Shown here piece after piece: positions 28,349 to 37,251 of a DNA stretch of 64,000 nt. Source of the stretch: Chryseobacterium rhizoplanae (GTDB lineage Bacteria; Bacteroidota; Bacteroidia; Flavobacteriales; Weeksellaceae); NCBI RefSeq assembly GCF_900182655.1, contig NZ_FXTC01000002.1:1-64000 (forward strand). Direction: 5' to 3'. How positions within the stretch are numbered: position 1 is the first letter of the stretch; each line of letters starts with the position of its first letter. The translations under genes were made by a program, and so were the position numbers. The notes under the pieces are model-generated. The model made no database searches and was not told where the DNA came from. It was given only the letters and a program-made list of their open reading frames with translations.

Positions 28349-29860
28349 TTATTTTTTCTTTTTAGCAGCAGCTTTTTTCTTAGCTGGAGCTTTTTTAGCT
28401 TTTTTCACTACAGTCTTCTTCTCTACAACTTCTAGATCAGATTTCTTAAGTGCATCCCAAGCAGCACCGTTGATAGCCTCAACAACTACTTTTCTGTCAA
28501 CCATTCTTTCAGCGTCAGAAGCTTTTTCAGAAACAGTAGCGTCTCTTTCACCAACTCCTACAGATTTTAACTGATTACCGCTAACACCTCTAGCTTCTAG
28601 AGCACCTACTACTGAAGCAGCTCTTTGTCTAGAAAGTTTCAAGTTGTAAGCATCAGCACCTTTCTTATCTGTGTGACCAGTTACTAAGAATGTACCGTCG
28701 TTAGATTGCTTAATGATTGTTGCAGCTTGATCTAATTTACCGCTAGATTCAGGTCTGATAGTAGCTTTATTGAAATCAAATAAGATATCTTTAAGAGCAC
28801 CTGTAGCTTCTTTAGCGATAACATCTTTTGGCTTAGGACATCCATTGTATTCAGGAAGACCTGGAACAGTAGGACAAGCATCATCTTTATCTAAGATACC
28901 GTCACCGTCTGTATCTGGCCAAGGACAACCGTTGTTTTCAGCAGGACCTGCTACTGTTGGACAAGCGTCATCTTTGTCGATTACACCATCACCGTCTGTA
29001 TCTGGCCAAGGGCATCCGTTGTTTTCAACTGGACCTGCCACTTCTGGACATTGATCGTCTTTATCTGGAACTCCGTCACCGTCAGTATCAGGACATCCCT
29101 GGAATTCTGGTAAACCTGGAGTATCTGGACAAAGGTCATCTTTATCTAGGATACCATCCTTATCTCTATCTCTGTTTCCAAATCTGAATAAGATAGAAGC
29201 AGAAGCTTGCCAGAAGTTAGCCACTGTAGAGTTGTCACCTGGAGTTGATACATAATCTCCCTGAACACCAAGACCGAAGTTCTTAGTTACCCAGAAGTTA
29301 GCACCAGCACCTGTAGCTACTGTAAAGTGATTAGCTTTACCGTTTTCGTTACCATCCTTACCATTAACAACAGTTTCGATTGGATTACCGTTAGCGTCAA
29401 CAGATGTTCTAGGGAAAGTAAGAGCTGTATAGTCATGTCTTAAGTAGTTAGCACCAACTCTTAAATATGGATCAAACCAAGATTCTTCGTTCCATAAAAG
29501 ACCTGCAGCGTGAGCCTGGAAACCAAGACCTGTCATTAGGAAAAATTCTTTCCCCATGTTGAATCTTTTGTTTTCAACGTTCCCAACAGAAGTCTGCCAG
29601 TCAATTACTAAACCTTTACCAACATTTCTAGCAACTGTTAACTTAGATAATGGAGGAGTAATAGAGAAGTTGTTCACATTGAACATACTCTTCGTCAAAT
29701 TGTTAGCAGAGAACGTATTACTGAAGTTACCTCTTGCTGCTACGTGGTTTTCAGCATGAGCACCAACTCCGATTAACCACGGATTGTTGGTAGTCTGTGC
29801 GAAAACAGTAGAGGCAACAGTAAGCGCCAATGCTGAAATTCCTAATTTTAGATTTTTCAT
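28349..29860 (-). CDS. OmpA family outer-membrane protein with TSP type-3 repeats and Lys-rich tail
   Basis: A 503-residue major envelope protein. A signal peptide (1-22, cleaved after VFAQ) precedes a beta-barrel (about 23-225), then four or five calcium-binding thrombospondin type-3 repeats (about 230-345, DTDGDGVIDKDDACP), then an OmpA peptidoglycan-binding domain (about 355-470, VTGHTDKKGADAYNLKLSRQ). The tail is odd: the last 23 residues hold 13 lysines and otherwise mostly alanine. The gene has its own promoter and a strong terminator, which fits high expression. It probably anchors the outer membrane to the cell wall. Confidence 0.93.
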   Translation of the reverse strand: MKNLKLGISALALTVASTVFAQTTNNPWLIGVGAHAENHVAARGNFSNTFSANNLTKSMFNVNNFSITPPLSKLTVARNVGKGLVIDWQTSVGNVENKRFNMGKEFFLMTGLGFQAHAAGLLWNEESWFDPYLRVGANYLRHDYTALTFPRTSVDANGNPIETVVNGKDGNENGKANHFTVATGAGANFWVTKNFGLGVQGDYVSTPGDNSTVANFWQASASILFRFGNRDRDKDGILDKDDLCPDTPGLPEFQGCPDTDGDGVPDKDDQCPEVAGPVENNGCPWPDTDGDGVIDKDDACPTVAGPAENNGCPWPDTDGDGILDKDDACPTVPGLPEYNGCPKPKDVIAKEATGALKDILFDFNKATIRPESSGKLDQAATIIKQSNDGTFLVTGHTDKKGADAYNLKLSRQRAASVVGALEARGVSGNQLKSVGVGERDATVSEKASDAERMVDRKVVVEAINGAAWDALKKSDLEVVEKKTVVKKAKKAPAKKKAAAKKKK

Positions 29861-29889
29861 AGAATTAAATGATTAAATAATTGATAATG

Positions 29890-29921
29890 CAAAATAAATA
29901 TAATTTTTCTTTATATACAAA
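29890..29921 (-). promoter_or_regulatory. Possible promoter of the OmpA gene
   Basis: On the minus strand TTTG (29918-29921), 21 bases and TATTTTG (29890-29896) fit the Bacteroidota pattern, with the -7 box one base short. Confidence 0.45.
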
Positions 29922-29937
29922 GTTTTTCAAATGATTT

Positions 29938-30399
29938 TTAACTTTTCTTTAATATTCTGTCCAGGTTCCGTTTATTTTCTCTATCTTTTATCGCCTCTCT
30001 TTTATCGAAAAGCTTTTTCCCTCTACCCAGCGCTATCAGCACCTTTGCTTTACCTCGATCAGTGATATATAATTTTAAAGGTATTATGGTGTTCCCAGCA
30101 TCCTTTAACTTTTTTTCAAGTTTTTGTAATTCTTTTTTGTGCAAGAGCAATTTCCGTTCCCTTTTTGTTTTGTGATTGTAAAAAGTACCTAATTTATACT
30201 CATCAATCATCATGTTAATGATGTACAATTCCCCATCAATAAACTGACAGAAGGATTCTGTAATGGATGCTTTGGATGAACGTAAAGATTTTATTTCGGT
30301 ACCCGTCAAAACCATTCCTGCTTCATATTCTTCAAGAATTTCATATTCAAAACGGGCTCTTCTGTTTAATATGCTAACTGTTTTCTCAATCTTCATCAT
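29938..30399 (-). CDS. smpB: SsrA-binding protein
   Basis: Binds tmRNA and delivers it to stalled ribosomes (trans-translation). At 153 residues it has the usual beta-barrel core: NRRARFEYEILEEYEAGMVL, GTEIKSLR and FCQFIDGELYIINM. It ends with the basic tail typical of SmpB (KDRENKRNLDRILKKS). Two adjacent ATG codons open the frame (30399 or 30396); the choice does not matter for function. It is divergent from the ABC-F gene. The tmRNA gene is not in this window. Confidence 0.96.
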   Translation of the reverse strand: MMKIEKTVSILNRRARFEYEILEEYEAGMVLTGTEIKSLRSSKASITESFCQFIDGELYIINMMIDEYKLGTFYNHKTKRERKLLLHKKELQKLEKKLKDAGNTIIPLKLYITDRGKAKVLIALGRGKKLFDKREAIKDRENKRNLDRILKKS

Positions 30400-30445
30400 T
30401 TTAAAATTTCGTTAATGAAATATATAAAAAATACCATACAATTAA

Positions 30446-32140
<1,695 letters not shown>

Positions 32141-32164
32141 TCGAACAACATTAAAATTTATATA

Positions 32165-32197
32165 AAAAAACCTCAAAGCAGTGCTTTGAGGTTTTTT
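32165..32197. terminator. Bidirectional terminator
   Basis: CCTCAAAGC-AGT-GCTTTGAGG forms a 9-bp stem with A-rich and T-rich flanks, between the ABC-F gene (plus) and the M48 protease gene (minus). Confidence 0.9.
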
Positions 32198-32216
32198 ATT
32201 GAAAATATATAATTAA

Positions 32217-33029
32217 TTATTTCGTAAGTTTTGCAGTAGGCAAAGTTACCGTTCCCGGATCTTTCCATAACCCGTCTTTCTCAGCTCGTTTTTTAATAGA
32301 TTCTGCCCTTTTGTTACTGTCAGGGTGAGAATTGAACATTTTTTCAAAATTCGTTTGTGTACTTCCTTCTGAAAGCAGCGCTAACTTTTTGAAAGCTGTA
32401 TAGGCCCCTACAACATCATATTTATTAGCTTTCATAAAGTCGTATGAGTAGGTATCTGCTTCTGATTCCTGTTTTTTGCTGTGTGAAGCATCCAAAAATG
32501 CATTAGCCATCTTTCCTACCTGGCTCTCATTAAGAGTAGCTACAGCAGAAGAAGCTGATGATGCAGCATCTAGTGCCGCCGCTTTCAGATAAGCAGATTT
32601 CATGGCATCTTTTGTATCCTGATTTTTCACGTGCCCGATCTCATGTCCGATAACAGCAAGCAATTCATTGTCTGTCATGATATCCATCAGAGAAGAGAAC
32701 ACCCGTACACTTCCGTCCGCACAGGCAAACGCATTGATATCTTTAACTTTATAAACTTTATAATTCAAATTCAGACCGTCCTGAGATTTGTGTTTTCCAA
32801 ACAATTTGTTCAGTCTCACAGTGTATGGGTCTTTAGGTCCTGCTACGGCATTATTTTTATCTATCCAGTCTACTGATTCTTTGGATAATTTAACCGCATC
32901 TTCATTCGTAAATGTTAGAGCTTTTGCACCATTTGAAACCATTCCCGCAGCTTTCCCGAGGTTAATTTTTTGTGCATTAATCGAATACATAGCCCCAAAT
33001 AACATCAGGCATAGCGTAATTTTTTTCAT
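32217..33029 (-). CDS. Secreted M48 family zinc metalloprotease
   Basis: A periplasmic protease of 270 residues with a signal peptide (1-20, ending SINAQ). The zinc site HEIGHVKNQD lies near 136, with the third ligand in ESEADTYSYDFM near 192, both as in HtpX/Oma1/BepA-like proteases. There is no membrane segment beyond the signal and no C-terminal TPR, so it is a short form. The start at 33029 (MKKITLC) is preferred to the Met two codons earlier. It likely removes misfolded envelope proteins. Confidence 0.9.
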   Translation of the reverse strand: MKKITLCLMLFGAMYSINAQKINLGKAAGMVSNGAKALTFTNEDAVKLSKESVDWIDKNNAVAGPKDPYTVRLNKLFGKHKSQDGLNLNYKVYKVKDINAFACADGSVRVFSSLMDIMTDNELLAVIGHEIGHVKNQDTKDAMKSAYLKAAALDAASSASSAVATLNESQVGKMANAFLDASHSKKQESEADTYSYDFMKANKYDVVGAYTAFKKLALLSEGSTQTNFEKMFNSHPDSNKRAESIKKRAEKDGLWKDPGTVTLPTAKLTK

Positions 33030-33127
33030 AGTCATTTAAAATTTTGGAGCACGAAGATAGCCTTTTTTTAACAATTATTAAGTCGAAACTTCGTTCCAGT
33101 TCTTTCTGGAATGCTATTTTTTTTCCT

Positions 33128-33135
33128 TATTTTTG
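33128..33135 (+). promoter_or_regulatory. Promoter -7 box immediately before recJ
   Basis: TATTTTTG fits TAnnTTTG and ends 4 bases before the recJ ATG. Transcription from it would begin at about the start codon, giving a leaderless or nearly leaderless message. Confidence 0.45.
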
Positions 33136-33139
33136 TGAA

Positions 33140-34852
33140 ATGAGTCAAAAATGGATTTATAAGCCTGAACCCGATGAGGAAGTTGTGGACAGACTGAGTT
33201 CGTCACTTGGTTTTGGTACTTTTGAATCTAAAATCCTCGTTTTAAGAGGGATTGACAATTATCAAAAGGCCAGAGAATTCTTCAAACCAAACCTTAACGA
33301 TATACACAATCCGTTTTTAATGGCAGATATGCAAAAAGCTGTAGAGCGTATTGCAACGGCTATTGAAAATGGTGAAAAAATATTGGTCTATGGTGACTAT
33401 GATGTGGACGGAACCACAGCGGTTGCTCTGATGTACCTTTATCTCAGCAAAATTGTTGAGAAAAAATATTTAGACTATTATATTCCTGACAGAAATTCTG
33501 AAGGGTATGGAATTTCTACTGAAGGAATTGATTTTGCCAAAGAAAATGGATTTTCATTAATCATTGCACTGGATTGCGGAATAAAGGCGATTGATATGAT
33601 CAACTATGCCAAAAATCTGGATATAGATTTTATTATCTGCGACCATCACCTTCCGGGTGAAGAAATTCCTGATGCTGCGGCTGTACTTGACCCTAAAAGA
33701 ACTGACTGCCGATATCCTTTCAAAGAACTTTCGGGATGTGGTGTTGGCTTTAAGCTTTGCCAGGGATTAAATACAATTTATAAATTACCGGAAGCGGAAT
33801 TATTTGAGCTTACTGATCTTCTGGCCATTTCTATTGCTGCCGATATTGTTTCCATGACAGGTGAAAACAGAGTACTGGCTAAAATGGGATTGAAAACCCT
33901 TAGAAAAACCAGAAATCTGGGATTAAGATTGCTGATTCCTGAGGATAAACTTTCTCATTTTGAAATTTCAAATATTGTTTTTGAAATAGCTCCTAAAATT
34001 AATGCAGCCGGAAGAATCTCTCATGGTAAAGCAGCCGTAGAGCTTATGGTTTCTGACAATCTGAAACATGCCAACCAGATTGTAAGCGACATCATGAACC
34101 TCAACGACGAGAGAAGAGAGCTGGATATGAACTCTACTCTTTCTGCATTGAACCAAATTATAGAATCTCAGCAGGAAACCAAGCACACAACCATCGTTTA
34201 TCATCCTGAATGGAATAAAGGAGTGATTGGTATTGTTGCTTCCCGACTTATTGAAACGTATTATAAACCTACCCTGGTATTTACTGATGGTAATAACGGG
34301 GAAATGGTAGCTTCTGCAAGATCTGTTTCTGACTTTGATGTGCATGAAGCTCTTGATATGTGTTCTGAATATTTCCTGAAGTTTGGAGGCCACCACGCAG
34401 CTGCCGGACTTTCTATGGAGAAAGACAAGTTTGACGCTTTCAAGGAAAGGTTTGAAAAAATTGTTTCTGAAAAAATCAAAGACCATCAAAAAGAACCTTC
34501 CATTGCTATTGATACTGAAATTACAGTTGATGAAATCAACAGAGAGTTTATCAATTTCCACAGAAAACTGGCTCCATTCGGGCCTCACAACATGAAACCT
34601 ATTTTTACATTGACCAATCAGAAATTGTCAGGTTATGTGAAAACGATGGGGAAAGATAATAACCATCTGAAGTTTTATATCAAGCAGGAATCTACAGGAC
34701 GAAATATTGAATGTGTAGGATTCAAGCTAGGACCATTTGTTGAAGATTTTAAAAATAAAAATTTTGACCTTGCTTTTACCCTTGAAGAAAATCACTGGAA
34801 AGGTAACGTCACTCATTATCTAAATATTAAGGATGTGAAATTCAGGGATTGA
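33140..34852 (+). CDS. recJ: Single-stranded-DNA-specific exonuclease RecJ
   Basis: A 5'-3' exonuclease for single-stranded DNA, used in recombination and repair. From the ATG at 33140 it has 570 residues, the usual RecJ length; the longer frame adds 32 unlikely residues. The DHH phosphoesterase motifs are seen: YGDYDVDGTTA (about 80), DCGIKA, CDHHLPG (about 165) and the DHHA1 motif GGHHAAAGLS (about 415). The C-terminal OB domain closes the protein (HRKLAPFGPHNMKPIF). It is divergent from the M48 gene. Confidence 0.96.
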   Translation: MSQKWIYKPEPDEEVVDRLSSSLGFGTFESKILVLRGIDNYQKAREFFKPNLNDIHNPFLMADMQKAVERIATAIENGEKILVYGDYDVDGTTAVALMYLYLSKIVEKKYLDYYIPDRNSEGYGISTEGIDFAKENGFSLIIALDCGIKAIDMINYAKNLDIDFIICDHHLPGEEIPDAAAVLDPKRTDCRYPFKELSGCGVGFKLCQGLNTIYKLPEAELFELTDLLAISIAADIVSMTGENRVLAKMGLKTLRKTRNLGLRLLIPEDKLSHFEISNIVFEIAPKINAAGRISHGKAAVELMVSDNLKHANQIVSDIMNLNDERRELDMNSTLSALNQIIESQQETKHTTIVYHPEWNKGVIGIVASRLIETYYKPTLVFTDGNNGEMVASARSVSDFDVHEALDMCSEYFLKFGGHHAAAGLSMEKDKFDAFKERFEKIVSEKIKDHQKEPSIAIDTEITVDEINREFINFHRKLAPFGPHNMKPIFTLTNQKLSGYVKTMGKDNNHLKFYIKQESTGRNIECVGFKLGPFVEDFKNKNFDLAFTLEENHWKGNVTHYLNIKDVKFRD

Positions 34853-34856
34853 TAGA

Positions 34857-34975
34857 GGCAGCAGGATTTAGTTTGCAGGTAATAGAAATCAACTATCCCC
34901 TGTAAATCTTTAAAAAAAAATCCTGAGTCAATATTTATATTCAAAAGTACTGTCACCCGTTATCTACTACCTAAC
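34857..34975. repeat. Intergenic repeat pair, no gene
   Basis: GCAGCAGGATTTAGTTTGCAGG (left) and, on the minus strand, TAGGTAGTAGATAACGGGTG (right, 34951-34974) resemble the repeats around the four-helix-bundle gene at 18987-19460. Only A/T-rich DNA lies between. Confidence 0.35.
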
Positions 34976-34980
34976 AAACA

Positions 34981-35565
34981 ATGAAAAAAATCGGCTTATT
35001 TTTCGGATCATTCAATCCAATTCATATCGGACATCTTATTCTGGCGAATTATATTCTGGAAAATTCTGATATGGATGAGCTTTGGTTTGTAGTGAGCCCA
35101 CAAAATCCGTTTAAAGACAAAAAATCTTTACTCAATGACCATAACAGATTAGATATGGTACAGCTGGCAGTAAAGAATTACCCCAATATGAGAGCCTCCA
35201 ATGTGGAATTCTCTCTTCCTAAACCAAGCTACACAATAGATACTCTTACCTATCTTCATGAAAAACACCCTGAATATTCTTTCAGCCTGATTATGGGAGA
35301 AGATAATCTGAAGAGTCTTCACAAGTGGAAAAATTCTGATATTCTGATCAAAAATCATCATATCATTGTTTATCCAAGAGTATTTGAAGGAGAAAAAGCA
35401 GATTCTGACTATTTACAACATGAAAATATTTCTCTCATCAAGGCGCCGGTTATAGAACTTTCTGCCACTGAAATCCGCACTATGATCAAAGATGGTAAAA
35501 ATGTAAGACCTATGCTTCCGCCTGAAGTTTTTGAATATTTGGATGGTAGCAGTTTTTATCAATAA
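34981..35565 (+). CDS. nadD: Nicotinate-nucleotide adenylyltransferase
   Basis: Transfers AMP from ATP to nicotinate mononucleotide in NAD synthesis. The 194-residue protein has the nucleotidyltransferase motif GSFNPIHIGHL at 9-19 and the second ATP motif LSATEIRTMIKDG near 160, in the place of the family's SSTxxR. HKWKNSDILIKNHHIIVYPR matches the NadD core. It begins an apparent three-gene run with two unrecognised genes, spaced by 3 and 6 bases. Confidence 0.95.
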   Translation: MKKIGLFFGSFNPIHIGHLILANYILENSDMDELWFVVSPQNPFKDKKSLLNDHNRLDMVQLAVKNYPNMRASNVEFSLPKPSYTIDTLTYLHEKHPEYSFSLIMGEDNLKSLHKWKNSDILIKNHHIIVYPRVFEGEKADSDYLQHENISLIKAPVIELSATEIRTMIKDGKNVRPMLPPEVFEYLDGSSFYQ

Positions 35566-35568
35566 TCA

Positions 35569-36372
35569 ATGAAACTGTACTTATTTTTATTTTCCGTTTT
35601 TTTACAAAGTTGTTTATATGCACAGGAATCAACAGCTTCAAAAAGTGACTCTCTTGCAGAATTAAAGAAAATTATTTTTGCTGAAAGGATAATCTATAAT
35701 AAAAAGCGCTGCAGTGAAGATTCAATAAGAGCTGTAAAAGCTTCGGAAATTCAAAATAAATATTTTATCAATATTGCTGCTCCCTATGGTGATAAGTTTT
35801 TGCCTGGAGAAGAACTCAGAATGATTTTAAAAAAGCATAATATCATTTGGGGCGGAGAATGGATGGGCAGTGATATGGGTGGTTATTCAGGTGAGTGTTA
35901 TTATTCTGTAATGACTGAATTGACTGAAAAAAAGTTTGGTAAAGATTTTATTGACGGTCTCGTTAAAGAATCTGTAGCCATGTATGTAAAAAAACACCCT
36001 GATAAAATCTTTGATAACGATGAGCATTGTGAATGGACTTATAAAGGTAAATATCTCAGTTATACAGATGATAATGATCAGTTAAATAAAGATTTCTTCC
36101 ATAATTTTATTTATCCGGAAGGTTATGAAAATTACAATCCTTCTTTTCAAAAATACCGTTCAAGCACTGCGATTACAATCATTTTAGATCAAAAAGGAAA
36201 GGTTTTGAAGCATCAATTTAGTCATCGTATTTATAATGATCACAATTTGAAATATATCCCTTATTTCGAAAAGGAGATCAATAAGTTTATAAAATACACT
36301 AAATTTGAACCTGTAAAATACAGTGGATATCCGGTAAAAAGCGAAACAATTTTTTTTATCTACTATAAATAA
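35569..36372 (+). CDS. Secreted protein of unknown function
   Basis: A 267-residue protein with a signal peptide (1-19, ending CLYAQ). Residues 190-267 (ITIILDQKGKVLKHQFSHR, then FIKYTKFEPVKYSGYPV) loosely resemble a TonB C-terminal domain, in which a strand pair is followed by a proline-containing segment. There is no N-terminal anchor apart from the signal peptide, so it is not a standard TonB. The middle (GGEWMGSDMGGYSGECYYSVM) is not recognised. It lies 3 bases after nadD. Confidence 0.6.
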   Translation: MKLYLFLFSVFLQSCLYAQESTASKSDSLAELKKIIFAERIIYNKKRCSEDSIRAVKASEIQNKYFINIAAPYGDKFLPGEELRMILKKHNIIWGGEWMGSDMGGYSGECYYSVMTELTEKKFGKDFIDGLVKESVAMYVKKHPDKIFDNDEHCEWTYKGKYLSYTDDNDQLNKDFFHNFIYPEGYENYNPSFQKYRSSTAITIILDQKGKVLKHQFSHRIYNDHNLKYIPYFEKEINKFIKYTKFEPVKYSGYPVKSETIFFIYYK

Positions 36373-36378
36373 TTATTC

Positions 36379-36717
36379 ATGGACTTCATCGAAAAATTTT
36401 TCTCAAAATATTCTCAGGAAAAAATCATCAAATGGTTTAAACAGATTTGTGTTGCAGAAGCTGTTTCATGTCTTTTACTGTACTGTGTTGCGATGATCTG
36501 GATCCGTTATGATGAAAATTTATATTCTATTATCTTCATCAGCGTTATCGGCAGTTTACACGGATTATTTTTTACGCTTTACCTTATACTCTGCCTTCCT
36601 GCAAGAAAAATTTATAATTGGGATGATGAAGATTTCGTTTTTGCATTATTATCCGCATTCTTCCCTTTTGCAACAGTTTGGGTAGACAAAAAATTAGCCC
36701 GATTCGACAGAGAATAA
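36379..36717 (+). CDS. Small membrane protein of unknown function
   Basis: A 112-residue protein with two hydrophobic helices (about 25-47, EAVSCLLLYCVAMIWIR, and 51-76) and a third weaker hydrophobic stretch (about 85-100). The layout resembles DUF3817-like membrane proteins: TM1, short loop, then a Gly-His pair in GSLHGLFFTLYLIL. It ends with a cytosolic tail. It lies 6 bases after the secreted unknown protein and is followed by a terminator. Confidence 0.65.
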   Translation: MDFIEKFFSKYSQEKIIKWFKQICVAEAVSCLLLYCVAMIWIRYDENLYSIIFISVIGSLHGLFFTLYLILCLPARKIYNWDDEDFVFALLSAFFPFATVWVDKKLARFDRE

Positions 36718-36732
36718 TAAATACTGTATAAA

Positions 36733-36759
36733 AAAAGGACCTGTTCGGTCCTTTTAATT
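36733..36759 (+). terminator. Terminator after the nadD run
   Basis: AAAAGGACC-TGTTC-GGTCCTTTT forms a 9-bp stem ending in a T-tract. Confidence 0.85.
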
Positions 36760-36761
36760 TT

Positions 36762-36994
36762 TTAGTTATAACATGTCTTTCTTACATATTCTTCGCTACG
36801 TTTGAGTTTTCGGAAGATCTACTACAGTGATTGTAGATCTGTTGTTGCAGGACCATCATGTTCACCCTATCTATTCCGTTGGTAGCGACCAAGCCCCTTG
36901 ATGCATTTACATATCTGGATTTCGTTACTTTTATATGGTAAAATTTTCTTTTACCGAAGCACAATAATAACACAATCATTGCTATTTTTCTCAT
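36762..36994 (-). pseudogene. Possible decayed small secreted protein
   Basis: A minus-strand frame starts with a lipoprotein- or signal-like stretch (MRKIAMIVLLLCFG), followed by YVNASRGL, which recalls the start of an SH3-type domain. The later part makes little sense in this frame, while a shifted frame reads GPATTDLQSL, two stops, then IFRKLKRSEEYVRKTC and a final stop at 36762. This fits a frameshifted remnant, but chance is possible. Nothing else is seen between 36760 and 37170. Confidence 0.25.
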
Positions 36995-37171
36995 TTCTCG
37001 TCAAATATTTTTTCAAATTTCAACCTATTTCATTTTATCATGTAACAAAATTGAACTTTAAATTGTCTAATTAAGTAACAAAGTCATTGAAGCTTTAAAA
37101 TTGATGTAAAATTTTAGTTACTGACAATCAACTACTTAAATAATAACTAAAAACATTTTAAGTACTTTGCA

Positions 37172-37203
37172 TTGCATGATACTAAATTTATTATATATCT
37201 TTG
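37172..37203 (+). promoter_or_regulatory. Promoter of the tandem receptor genes
   Basis: TTG (37172-37174), 21 bases and TATCTTTG (37196-37203) fit the -33/-7 pattern, about 48 bases before the first receptor start. Confidence 0.65.
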
Positions 37204-37251
37204 TAATGTAAAATAACAAACCATACAAGCTATTAATTAAAAAATAATATC

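Noticed and set aside
28820..29170. Tandem DNA repeats in the OmpA gene as an independent repeat element
   Set aside because: They code for thrombospondin type-3 repeats, in frame, and are explained by the protein.
33968..34588. Minus-strand frame of 206 codons opposite recJ
   Set aside because: It runs antisense to RecJ motifs and has no homologous look.
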